Assembly: GCA_937893635.1 (NCBI GenBank)
Contig: CALBGF010000017.1
Location: 1 to 11,878, forward strand
Length of the DNA stretch: 11,878 bases
Source of the DNA: an uncultured Mollicutes bacterium
Lineage (GTDB): Bacteria; Bacillota_I; Bacilli_A; RFN20; CAG-826
Direction: 5' to 3'
A model generated the notes under the pieces. That model did no database searches, was not told where the DNA came from, and worked only from the letters and a program-made list of their open reading frames with translations. The translations under genes were made by a program, and so were the position numbers. Positions 1 to 6,880 of the stretch are shown here, piece by piece (position 1 is the stretch's first letter; each line of letters opens with the position of its first letter).

Positions 1-1262
1 AAATCCCTAGCTAATGTTGATGGATCACAAGATACATAAACAACACGCTTTGGTAATGTTTTTAATAAAATAGATAAGAATTTTTCATCAGATCCTTTAC
101 GTGGAGGATCCATAATAACAACATCATAGTTAACCCCTTTATTAAATTGATTAATAATAAAGTCACCAGCGTCATCACAATAAAATTCCACATTATCAAT
201 ATTATTAATTCTAGCATTGTTATTAGCGTCTTTAATTGCGTCTTTAACAATTTCTACACCAACTACTTGTTTAGCATATTTACTAGTAATTAAACCAATT
301 GTACCAATACCACAATAAGCATCTAACACAACATCATCTTTAGTTACATTGGCTAGTTTAATTGCGGTTTCATATAGTTTTTCTGTTTGAGTAGGATTAA
401 CTTGATAAAATGATTTGGAAGATATTTGGAATTTAACTCCACATAATTCATCAATAATAAATCCTTTACCCATTAAAATTCTTTCTTTTTCACCCATAAT
501 GACATTAGTGTCACGAGTATTAATATTTTGTACAATAGTGGTTATTTCTGGACATTCTGCGTGTAAATCTTTTACTAAATTGTTTCTTCCTGGAAATGAA
601 TCCGCATTAGTAACTAACACTACCATTATTTGTGGATAATAATGACTTGTACGAATTAAACAATGACGAATAATGCCAACACGAGTATCTTCGTTATAAG
701 GTAAAATTTTATGCTTTTTCATTAATGCTTTTAAAGTATTAATAATCTTACTTGCACGTTCATCTTCAATAAAGCATTCATTAATAGGAATAATCTCATG
801 CGAATCCGTGCGATAAAATCCTGATATGATTTGTTTCTTTTGATTCATACCAATTGGCATTTGAATTTTATTACGATAATGATATGGATTTTCCATTCCA
901 ATAGTGGATTCAACATTAACATTTAAATGTCCAATTTTATATAAAGCGTCTTTTACTTTCTTTTGTTTAAATTTTAATTGCTCTTCATATTTTAAATTTT
1001 GAAAGCAACAACCGCCGCACGCTGTAGAAACAGGACACATTGGTTTTATACGATTAGGGGATAAATTATGAAGTTTAAGAATTTTACCAAAATACATTTC
1101 ACTTTTTTGATAATTAAGTTTAATATCCGCTTCTTCCCCCACTAATAAAGCATCAACAAAACAAGGTTTTGTATTTGTTTTTACAATACCTTTGCCGTCA
1201 AATGTATAATCCACACATTTACCAGTTATTGTGCCTAAATCAAATGTTTTCTTTTTCTTCAT
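1..1262 (-). CDS. rlmD: 23S rRNA (uracil-C5)-methyltransferase, RlmD/RlmCD family (3' end cut off by window edge)
   Basis: SAM-dependent methyltransferase that makes 5-methyluridine in 23S rRNA; in Firmicutes one RlmCD enzyme usually serves both U747 and U1939 (family knowledge). 420 complete codons are visible with no stop; the frame runs off base 1, and about 30-40 residues are probably missing. The N-terminal ~65 residues look like a TRAM RNA-binding domain. A 4Fe-4S cluster motif follows: C76-x5-C82-GG-C85 and a fourth Cys near 163. The Rossmann methyltransferase domain has the SAM loop DAYCGIGTIGL from D314, the DPPRKG motif at 385, and VSCDPSTLARD with the catalytic Cys at about 412. 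The general-base Glu would lie beyond the edge. The start ATG is chosen because AAGGAG lies 5 bases upstream (1268-1273). The gene lies 48 bp downstream of metG, behind a hairpin terminator. RlmC, RlmD and RlmCD cannot be told apart from sequence alone. Confidence 0.93.
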   Translation of the reverse strand, partial: MKKKKTFDLGTITGKCVDYTFDGKGIVKTNTKPCFVDALLVGEEADIKLNYQKSEMYFGKILKLHNLSPNRIKPMCPVSTACGGCCFQNLKYEEQLKFKQKKVKDALYKIGHLNVNVESTIGMENPYHYRNKIQMPIGMNQKKQIISGFYRTDSHEIIPINECFIEDERASKIINTLKALMKKHKILPYNEDTRVGIIRHCLIRTSHYYPQIMVVLVTNADSFPGRNNLVKDLHAECPEITTIVQNINTRDTNVIMGEKERILMGKGFIIDELCGVKFQISSKSFYQVNPTQTEKLYETAIKLANVTKDDVVLDAYCGIGTIGLITSKYAKQVVGVEIVKDAIKDANNNARINNIDNVEFYCDDAGDFIINQFNKGVNYDVVIMDPPRKGSDEKFLSILLKTLPKRVVYVSCDPSTLARD

Positions 1263-1279
1263 AAATTCTCCTTAAATAA

Positions 1280-1304
1280 AGTCTCACCCAAAAAGAGTGA
1301 GACT
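1280..1304 (-). terminator. Rho-independent terminator after metG
   Basis: Read on the minus strand, an 8-bp perfect stem (AGTCTCAC / GTGAGACT, plus positions 1297-1304 and 1280-1287) with a 9-base loop is followed by TTTATTT. It lies 7 bases beyond the metG stop codon. The T tract is interrupted, so termination may be partial and let some transcript through into the methyltransferase gene, whose ribosome binding site begins 7 bases later. Confidence 0.7.
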
Positions 1305-1310
1305 AAATAA

Positions 1311-2900
1311 CTATTTATTATTTTGCATTAAGCCTTTAATATATTCAGCTTCTTTTGCTACATCAAGTCGAGGGAATAATGGATCAATCTTAGTAACTTT
1401 CGTATTACCTAATTTACCAAATTCCTTAACATTTTTATAATCTTTTAATTCTTCACTTACACCTAATGCATCTAAAGCTTTAGGAGCACTATGAATTAAT
1501 ACTGGTTGTAAGAGAATAGAACTTACATAAAGCACATTAGCTAAATGTGACATAACCGAAGCAAGTTCTTCTTTTTTACTTTCATCTTTAGCTAAAGCCC
1601 AAGGCATTGTTTCATCAATATATTTATTAGCTCTATTTACTAAATCCATAACTGCAATGAAAGCATCAGTAATCTTAAGAGTATCAAATGCTTTTTCGTA
1701 ACGTGCAATAGTGTCATTAGCTTGTTCTAAAATAAAATGATCAAATTCAGTTACATTTCCTTTATATTCAGGAATTACTCCATCAAAATATTTGCTAATC
1801 ATAGAAATAGTTCTACTTAACAAATTACCATAACTATTAGCTAAATCTGTATTAATACGTTCCGCGAATTGTTCAGGTGAGAATGTACCATCTTGTCCAA
1901 ATATTGTTTCACGTACTAAATAATATCTAACAGCGTCAACACCATATTTTTCAATTAATGGATAAGGATTAACAACATTACCACGAGACTTAGACATCTT
2001 TCCATCTTTCATCATTAATAAACCATGGACAAATACTTTATCTGGTAATCTTAAACCTAAAGCCATTAAAAGAATTGGCCAATAAATAGTGTGGAAACGC
2101 GTAATATCATTACCAATTACATGAACAATTTCAGAATCTTCTCCCCAGAAAGTTTCAAATTTAGATGCATCATCACTTAAATATCCTAAAGCGGAAATAT
2201 AGTTAACAAGTGCATCAATCCAAACATAAATAATATGACGTGGATTTTCTTTAATTGGGACACCCCAAGTAAAAGATGTACGAGAAATACATAAATCTTC
2301 TAATCCTGGTTTAATAAATGTATTAAGCATTTCATTTTTTCTTGATTCTGGATAAATGAAATCAGGATGATCTTCATAAAATTTAACTAATCTATCTGCG
2401 TATTTACTTACTTTGAAGAAATAAGCTTCTTCACTTGCTTTATGAACTTCACGACCACAGTCAGGGCAAATATGATTTTCTCCTACTTGAGTATCAGTCC
2501 AGAAAGATTCGCAAGGTGTGCAATACCAACCTTCATATTTTCCAAGATAAATATCGCCTTGTTCTAATAAACGGGAGAATATCTTTTGCACAACCATCCA
2601 GTGTCTTTCTTCGGTTGTACGAATAAAATCATCATTAGTGATTTCTAAAGCTTTCCATAAATCTTTGATACCTTTAACAATATCATCGACAAATGCTTGT
2701 GGAGTCATTCCTTTTAAAGCAGCATTCTTTTCAATTTTTTCACCATGTTCATCAGCGCCTGTCAAAAAGTAAGTGTTATAACCTTGAATTCTTCTAACAC
2801 GAGCAATAACATCTACACAAGTAGTGCAATAAGCATGTCCAATATGTAAATTAGCGCTAGGATAATAAATAGGTGTAGTTATATAATAATTTTTTTTCAT
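1311..2900 (-). CDS. metG: Methionyl-tRNA synthetase
   Basis: Cytoplasmic class I aminoacyl-tRNA synthetase that charges tRNA-Met with methionine using ATP. The 529 residues hold the HIGH signature at 19-22, a Cys4 zinc knuckle in the connective peptide (C127-x2-C130 and C145-x2-C148), the conserved YVWIDALVNY block near 225, the IGNDITRFHTIYWP block near 262, and the KMSKS loop at 301-305. An all-helical anticodon-binding domain follows to about 510. The protein stops there, so the C-terminal EMAP/Trbp111-like tRNA-binding domain found in longer bacterial MetG (about 650-680 aa) is absent; short forms are common. The start ATG has AAGGAGG about 9 bases upstream. Only ~20 bases separate it from the upstream rpmE terminator, which leaves no room for a T-box leader. 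No separate promoter is obvious, so expression may depend on read-through from rpmE. Confidence 0.97.
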   Translation of the reverse strand: MKKNYYITTPIYYPSANLHIGHAYCTTCVDVIARVRRIQGYNTYFLTGADEHGEKIEKNAALKGMTPQAFVDDIVKGIKDLWKALEITNDDFIRTTEERHWMVVQKIFSRLLEQGDIYLGKYEGWYCTPCESFWTDTQVGENHICPDCGREVHKASEEAYFFKVSKYADRLVKFYEDHPDFIYPESRKNEMLNTFIKPGLEDLCISRTSFTWGVPIKENPRHIIYVWIDALVNYISALGYLSDDASKFETFWGEDSEIVHVIGNDITRFHTIYWPILLMALGLRLPDKVFVHGLLMMKDGKMSKSRGNVVNPYPLIEKYGVDAVRYYLVRETIFGQDGTFSPEQFAERINTDLANSYGNLLSRTISMISKYFDGVIPEYKGNVTEFDHFILEQANDTIARYEKAFDTLKITDAFIAVMDLVNRANKYIDETMPWALAKDESKKEELASVMSHLANVLYVSSILLQPVLIHSAPKALDALGVSEELKDYKNVKEFGKLGNTKVTKIDPLFPRLDVAKEAEYIKGLMQNNK

Positions 2901-2921
2901 TACTTGGATCCTCCTTATTTA

Positions 2922-2956
2922 AGAAAAAAGAAAACCGTTATCGCGTTGATAACGGT
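2922..2956 (-). terminator. Rho-independent terminator after rpmE
   Basis: On the minus strand a 9-bp perfect stem (ACCGTTATC / GATAACGGT, plus positions 2948-2956 and 2934-2942) with a 5-base loop is followed by a T-rich tail, TTTTCTTTTTT. It starts 18 bases after the rpmE stop codon. This is the strongest terminator in the window. Confidence 0.85.
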
Positions 2957-2974
2957 CTAATACACGTTTGAAAA

Positions 2975-3181
2975 CTATTTTTTCATTCCGTATCTCTTCA
3001 TGAAACGATCAACGCGACCATCTGCTTGAGTAAAGCGTTGTTTTCCAGTATAGAATGGATGGCAATTTGAACATGTATCAACACGAATTTCGTCTAATAC
3101 AGAACCTGTTTCAAATGTTGCTCCACATGAGACACAAGTAACTTTGCACTTGTGATAAGCTGGGTGAATACCTTTTTTCAT
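2975..3181 (-). CDS. rpmE: 50S ribosomal protein bL31 (zinc-binding type)
   Basis: Large-subunit ribosomal protein at the central protuberance, bridging to the 30S head. The 68 residues match the family from end to end: the start MKKGIHPAY, a first cysteine group (C16 and C19, with an extra C12), a second CSNC group (C37 and C40), then the hallmark [10 protein letters not shown] and [11 protein letters not shown]. The cysteines mark the zinc-containing (C+) form. The first pair is spaced C-x2-C. The reading frame extends further upstream, but I chose the ATG at 3181 because homologues start there and AAGGAG lies 12 bases before it (3194-3199), a slightly long spacing. The gene is apparently monocistronic, with its own promoter and a strong terminator. 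Confidence 0.97.
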   Translation of the reverse strand: MKKGIHPAYHKCKVTCVSCGATFETGSVLDEIRVDTCSNCHPFYTGKQRFTQADGRVDRFMKRYGMKK

Positions 3182-3202
3182 AATTAGTTCGTTCTCCTTC
3201 CG

Positions 3203-3233
3203 CCTTAAGCCAAATTTTTTTTGCGGCCTAAAG
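3203..3233 (-). promoter_or_regulatory. Leader hairpin upstream of rpmE ribosome binding site
   Basis: In the rpmE 5' leader, CTTTAGGCC (plus 3225-3233) can pair with GGCTTAAGG (plus 3203-3211) as a 9-bp stem with two G-U wobbles and a 13-base A-rich loop. The stem ends 3 bases before the ribosome binding site, where a structured autoregulatory ribosomal-protein leader would be expected. bL31 leaders are a known class in Firmicutes, but I cannot confirm a match to that consensus by eye. There is no T tract, so it is not a terminator. Confidence 0.35.
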
Positions 3234-3247
3234 AAAGTTGCTAAAAC

Positions 3248-3277
3248 AATATAACATAAAGTATTGATTATAATCAA
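3248..3277 (-). promoter_or_regulatory. Predicted sigma-A promoter of rpmE
   Basis: Minus strand: a -35 TTGATT (plus 3272-3277), an 18-bp spacer, and a -10 TATATT (plus 3248-3253), 66 bases upstream of the rpmE start. The -35 lies inside an 18-bp perfect palindrome at 3262-3279, which could be an operator. The hexamers match reasonably well, but this AT-rich region allows alternatives. Confidence 0.45.
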
Positions 3278-3317
3278 TAGAAAAATTTTTTTTCTTACTT
3301 TATTGGTGGTTTTTGCT

Positions 3318-3350
3318 AAAAAAGGAGATAAAACCAATGCCTATCTCCTT
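3318..3350 (-). terminator. Rho-independent terminator closing the glycosidase block
   Basis: On the minus strand a 9-bp perfect stem (AAGGAGATA / TATCTCCTT, plus 3342-3350 and 3322-3330) with an 11-base loop runs into a T tract at 3318-3323. It lies 11 bases after the stop of the small membrane protein gene. No comparable hairpin is seen after any of the upstream genes of the block. Confidence 0.8.
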
Positions 3351-3361
3351 AAAATAGTAAT

Positions 3362-3763
3362 TTATTTAACTTCTTTGGTTAATCCCATCGAAAATGCGAC
3401 CGCAGAAGTTATAATAGCTAAAATATCGCAAATGATAAACATGAAGAATGCAACATCAAAACTATTACCATCAACACCAAATATAACGTTAGAAATAAAT
3501 AGCATCTCAGTATTTAATAATATTGCTGCAGATCCAGCATATAATGCAACTGGAAGTAATCCTAGTACTTTAAAATCTTTAAAAAGCGCTACTGCATTAA
3601 TTACTAAGCCAATAGATAATACCACTACTGCAGATGTGCTAACTGGTGATAAATAATTACCGCCTCTAGCCACATAAGCAATAAGAGTAATAAGAGCAAG
3701 AATGAAAGAAGCTAATTCAACATACCATCCGGCTTTTTTTGTTTCTAAAAACTTTTTTAGCAT
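3362..3763 (-). CDS. Small four-TM integral membrane protein, function unknown
   Basis: A 133-residue very hydrophobic protein. Predicted membrane segments lie at about 13-31, 42-61, 66-90 and 104-127, with a basic N-terminus (MLKKF) suggesting that end is cytoplasmic. There is no signal peptide, no recognisable motif and no charged residue inside a helix to suggest transport chemistry. Its ATG lies one base after the stop of the GH3 gene, and its ribosome binding site AAGGAGG lies inside the last GH3 codons. Its translation is therefore probably coupled to that of the glycosidase, which suggests a partner role such as assembly, stability or membrane placement. That role is inferred from context only. 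I do not recognise the family. A strong terminator follows. Confidence 0.85.
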   Translation of the reverse strand: MLKKFLETKKAGWYVELASFILALITLIAYVARGGNYLSPVSTSAVVVLSIGLVINAVALFKDFKVLGLLPVALYAGSAAILLNTEMLFISNVIFGVDGNSFDVAFFMFIICDILAIITSAVAFSMGLTKEVK

Positions 3764-3764
3764 A

Positions 3765-6700
3765 TTATTCTACCTCCTTACGTTTAGCAAGTAATCCTAA
3801 AGTCATAAGTGCAAGTGATCCTGCTAATACAATTGAAGAAATAACTGTTGTAGCAGTCAATGCTTTTTGATACCAAACACGAACAACAACAATCTTAGAT
3901 GAAGAAGTCATACCATTCATTGCTGCACTATTAGCAAAGTTATATAGTTGACGGTGAATTGCTTCTCTCATATTGTTCATAAGTTTTGTATCTTCAGTAA
4001 AGTTAATGTTTTCTAAGTATGTAGCAAATCCTGTTCCAGAAGTACAGAACATATGAGTACCAGCTTCATAAGCAAGTTGAGGTTCCATTAAACTACCTTG
4101 TTTTTGACCAAAGTCAGTTGTAACACTTCCTAAGAAGCCAAATTCTTTTTCCATGACATTTTTCCATAAATTTGTATAGTGTCCTGTCCAAATCATACCT
4201 AAACGATTAAATGCTCCCATAACACCAGAACATGATTTATCATTTTCGCCAGTTGTTTCAAAAGCATATTGGAATGAGCGTAAATAAATTTCACGAATTG
4301 CTTGTTCATTAGAGAATGTACAAACACCAATACGGTTAGTTTCTTGATCATTTAAGAAGAAATGTTTTAAGTATGGAATTGTACCTTTTTCCATAGCACC
4401 ATGAACTTCTGCTTCACATAATTTACCAGAAATAAATCCATCTTCTGAGAAATATTCAAAGTTTCTTCCAGCATATGGAGTTCTATGTGTATTAGCGCCA
4501 GGGCCATACCAGCCAACGCCGCCGCCCCATAATCCTTCTTCGCCAAAACTCTTACCAACTTCATTTAATAAATCTACATTCCAAGTACCAGCCATAACTG
4601 TTTCTGTTGGATATAAAACAGTTAAATCTGAAGTCTTTTTAACTTTGTCAGCATTATATTGATTTGTGTAGTCTTCAATATAATTTGATTTTGTCCATGC
4701 TGCTGGACCATCTACTGCTGTAGTAGCAGGCATTCCAACACTTTCAAGTGGTTTTCTACCTTGAGAAGTAGAATCTAAGTAATCTTGTTTGGTTAATTGG
4801 TCTAATAAAGCATTCCAGTTAGGATCATCATAGTCAGCACCAATCATCATCGCCACAGTATATTTCTTTTCTGCACCTAATGTAACTTTTTCTCCATCAG
4901 TTTCTCTTGTATAAGCAGAAGGTAATGTTCCTGTTCCCTTATTATCGCTAGAATAGTAGGAATTTGCCATAGTAATCATTCTTTCGCTAGCGTTAAATCC
5001 CACCATTGATTCAGGCCATGTCTTTTCCCAATCATTTCGAGATAAGTAAGTTACTTTATTAGAATCATCTAAATAATTATTAACATCAGCATCATCAAAT
5101 TGATTAGTGATTTTTGTTTTAGTTTCACTAGCCATATATTCTTCAGCATCAAAAGTTGACTTTACATATTTAACAGCATTCTTAGCGTTTCCTTCTCCAA
5201 CCATTGCTTCTTTTTGAGTTGCGTTAACGCCTTTCTTTTCAAGGATGTTATTTAAAGCATCATGAACACCATTACCAATTGCAAAGTAATAGTCTCCTTT
5301 ATCCATAATATATGTTTTGTGATTAATATTATCGTAAGAAGCAATATCGCGTAATTCTACTTCTACTGTTGCAGTCGTAGAATCATTAGCTTTTACTTCT
5401 ACTTTTTCAAATCCACATAATTGGATAGCGGATTTTTCTAATCCACCAGCAACATATGGTGTTTGAGCATAAACTTCAATTGTATCTAAAGCATCAATCG
5501 ATGAACTATTAGTAACTTTAACTGTAAATGTTGCTTTTTTAGCTTTCCAATCTAAAGAAGAAGATACTAATTCTTGTTTCAAATCAGCATAAGATAAACC
5601 ATATCCAAATGGGAATTGTACTTCGTTAGCGTAGTTCCATGTAGCGCCTTTAAAGCTACCTTTTGAAGAATTAGCCTTTCCTTTTCCTAAGACACTATCT
5701 TCATATCTTGTTTCATAATAACGATATCCAACATAAATACCTTCGTTATACATTACATATTTTCGCGAATCAGCATTATTGATTTGATCCGCATTTCCAA
5801 ATGTATAATCGCCAAAGTTTTGCATTGCTGGTGAAGAATAAGAATCATATGCATAAGTATCCGCTAATTTACCACTTGGGCAAATATTACCAACGATAAT
5901 ATCTGTAACAGCATCTAATCCCACTTCGCCAGTACCACCAATATATAAGCAAGCATCAATGTTATATTGATCTAGGAATCCTAATTCAACTGCATTGAAT
6001 GTATTAACTAGAACAATTCTTTTCTTGAATGGGCCATTTTTCATAGCTTCCAAAACAGATTTTTCTTCATCAGTGATAGCTAAATATTTATCTGTTCCTG
6101 CTGATAAATCACTACCTTCTCCACCTGTTCTAGACAAAACAAATATTGCAGCATCATTATATTCATTGAAACTATTAGTCATTTCTTCTGTGAATTCACT
6201 TGCAGCAATTTCCGTACTTTTCTTTAAATTACGGAATTTCATTGTTGTTCCGCCCCAACCTTTTGATTCAGTAAATCCTACTTTTGCATCATATTTTTCT
6301 TTATAGAAATTGTAGGCAGTCATATTCATATCTAATTTGTTATCGTTTTTACAAGCAGTAATTAAATCTTGTAAACGACCTCCTTCTGGTGTAATACCGC
6401 CAGAGCCTGAACTACCATAAAGTATTTCAGCAGTAGAATAAGATAAGAAAGTAACTTTTGCTCCTTTTGCTAAAGGTAAGGCATTGTTATCATTTTTCAT
6501 TAATACTGTACCTTCAGCTTGCACTTGTTTTGCCACTTTACGTGCATTATTCATGACGTCTTTGTGGTTTGAAAAACTTGATTTAAAATGAATTGGATCT
6601 TCATTTGCATTTTCATCAGTAACGATTTTGGTATTGTTAATATTAAGCATTTTGTTAATATAACCCGACCATTCATTAGTTACAGTTGTTCCACCAATTG

Positions 6701-6776
6701 AAAGTAATAAAACAATTGTTGAAACTGACGCTACTGCACGCCATGCACCAAGTTTACCTATTGATTTAGTCTTCAT
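3765..6776 (-). CDS. Membrane-anchored glycoside hydrolase family 3 (beta-glucosidase-like), reversed domain order
   Basis: Probable retaining beta-glycosidase acting outside the cell; 1003 residues. A hydrophobic anchor lies at about 9-30 and a second TM at about 970-995, ending in KRKEVE, so both termini should be cytoplasmic with the enzyme outside. The domain order is reversed from classical GH3. The alpha/beta-sandwich (GH3 C-terminal domain) comes first, at about 78-305, with GGEGSD carrying the likely acid/base E220. A fibronectin-III-like domain follows (about 385-505, entered by FPFGYGLSY), then a linker with YLSRNDW, then the TIM barrel (about 640-955). The barrel holds VDGP (D689), GRNFEYFSEDG near 771, the KH pair 804-805, and TTDFG with candidate nucleophile D888. 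The order resembles Ruminococcus and Butyrivibrio GH3 enzymes. The start ATG at 6776 is preferred over an in-frame TTG six codons earlier, because AGGAGG lies between them. Substrate is unknown; glucosidase, xylosidase and glucosaminidase are all possible. Confidence 0.93.
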   Translation of the reverse strand: MKTKSIGKLGAWRAVASVSTIVLLLSIGGTTVTNEWSGYINKMLNINNTKIVTDENANEDPIHFKSSFSNHKDVMNNARKVAKQVQAEGTVLMKNDNNALPLAKGAKVTFLSYSTAEILYGSSGSGGITPEGGRLQDLITACKNDNKLDMNMTAYNFYKEKYDAKVGFTESKGWGGTTMKFRNLKKSTEIAASEFTEEMTNSFNEYNDAAIFVLSRTGGEGSDLSAGTDKYLAITDEEKSVLEAMKNGPFKKRIVLVNTFNAVELGFLDQYNIDACLYIGGTGEVGLDAVTDIIVGNICPSGKLADTYAYDSYSSPAMQNFGDYTFGNADQINNADSRKYVMYNEGIYVGYRYYETRYEDSVLGKGKANSSKGSFKGATWNYANEVQFPFGYGLSYADLKQELVSSSLDWKAKKATFTVKVTNSSSIDALDTIEVYAQTPYVAGGLEKSAIQLCGFEKVEVKANDSTTATVEVELRDIASYDNINHKTYIMDKGDYYFAIGNGVHDALNNILEKKGVNATQKEAMVGEGNAKNAVKYVKSTFDAEEYMASETKTKITNQFDDADVNNYLDDSNKVTYLSRNDWEKTWPESMVGFNASERMITMANSYYSSDNKGTGTLPSAYTRETDGEKVTLGAEKKYTVAMMIGADYDDPNWNALLDQLTKQDYLDSTSQGRKPLESVGMPATTAVDGPAAWTKSNYIEDYTNQYNADKVKKTSDLTVLYPTETVMAGTWNVDLLNEVGKSFGEEGLWGGGVGWYGPGANTHRTPYAGRNFEYFSEDGFISGKLCEAEVHGAMEKGTIPYLKHFFLNDQETNRIGVCTFSNEQAIREIYLRSFQYAFETTGENDKSCSGVMGAFNRLGMIWTGHYTNLWKNVMEKEFGFLGSVTTDFGQKQGSLMEPQLAYEAGTHMFCTSGTGFATYLENINFTEDTKLMNNMREAIHRQLYNFANSAAMNGMTSSSKIVVVRVWYQKALTATTVISSIVLAGSLALMTLGLLAKRKEVE

Positions 6777-6780
6777 AATT

Positions 6781-6786
6781 CCTCCT
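6781..6786 (-). promoter_or_regulatory. Ribosome binding site deciding the GH3 start
   Basis: AGGAGG on the minus strand, 4 bases before the ATG at 6774-6776. Because it lies inside the six-codon extension that begins with TTG at 6794, it rules that extension out as the main start. Confidence 0.85.
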
Positions 6787-6817
6787 ATTTGCAAGTTAAA
6801 ACTCGCTTTGTAAGAAG

Positions 6818-6846
6818 AATATAATACAAGTAAGCGCTTTCTTAAC
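6818..6846 (-). promoter_or_regulatory. Predicted GH3 promoter with weak -35
   Basis: Minus strand: a -10 TATATT (plus 6818-6823; TATTAT at 6821-6826 is the alternative), a 17-bp spacer, and a poor -35 GTTAAG (plus 6841-6846). A weak -35 directly downstream of an activator site is typical of activator-dependent promoters. The spacer is filled by a cre/LacI-type palindrome. Confidence 0.5.
6828..6843. promoter_or_regulatory. cre/LacI-family operator in the GH3 promoter
   Basis: A 16-bp imperfect palindrome, AAGTAAGCGCTTTCTT on the plus strand, with central AAGCGCTT. Against the Bacillus cre pattern WTGNAANCGNWNNCW it has one mismatch (A for T at position 2) on either strand. It lies between the -35 and -10, where binding would block RNA polymerase. 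CcpA or a dedicated LacI/GalR repressor are both possible; no such regulator gene is in the window. Confidence 0.6.
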
Positions 6847-6849
6847 GTG

Positions 6850-6879
6850 TTTGGCGAAAATTGTGCTTATTTTGGCGAA
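6850..6879 (-). promoter_or_regulatory. Tandem 9-bp repeat, probable LytTR response-regulator site (GH3)
   Basis: Two identical direct repeats TTTGGCGAA (plus 6850-6858 and 6871-6879; minus TTCGCCAAA) are separated by 12 bp, a 21-bp period. Two 9-bp repeats about two helical turns apart is the usual binding architecture of LytTR regulators such as AgrA and ComE. The proximal repeat ends 3 bp upstream of the -35. A LytTR gene lies 1.3 kb away, and the same motif recurs upstream of the esterase gene at 10306-10335. Confidence 0.7.
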
Positions 6880-6880
6880 G

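Noticed and set aside
1..1262. Possible pseudogene or frameshift in the methyltransferase, because only a short antisense-like frame is apparent at 62-250
   Set aside because: Reading the minus strand from 1262 gives one uninterrupted frame with all family motifs to the window edge; the gene is simply truncated by the window.
3182..3337. In-frame upstream extension of rpmE giving a 120-residue protein
   Set aside because: bL31 homologues begin at the MKKGIHP block, a ribosome binding site precedes that ATG, and the extension overlaps the predicted promoter and leader hairpin.
3264..3656. Plus-strand open frame of 130 codons
   Set aside because: It is antisense to the four-TM protein gene, starts in the rpmE promoter region, has no ribosome binding site, and its composition is that of a shadow frame.
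6777..6794. TTG start six codons upstream for the GH3 gene
   Set aside because: The AGGAGG ribosome binding site lies inside this stretch and is correctly spaced for the ATG at 6776.
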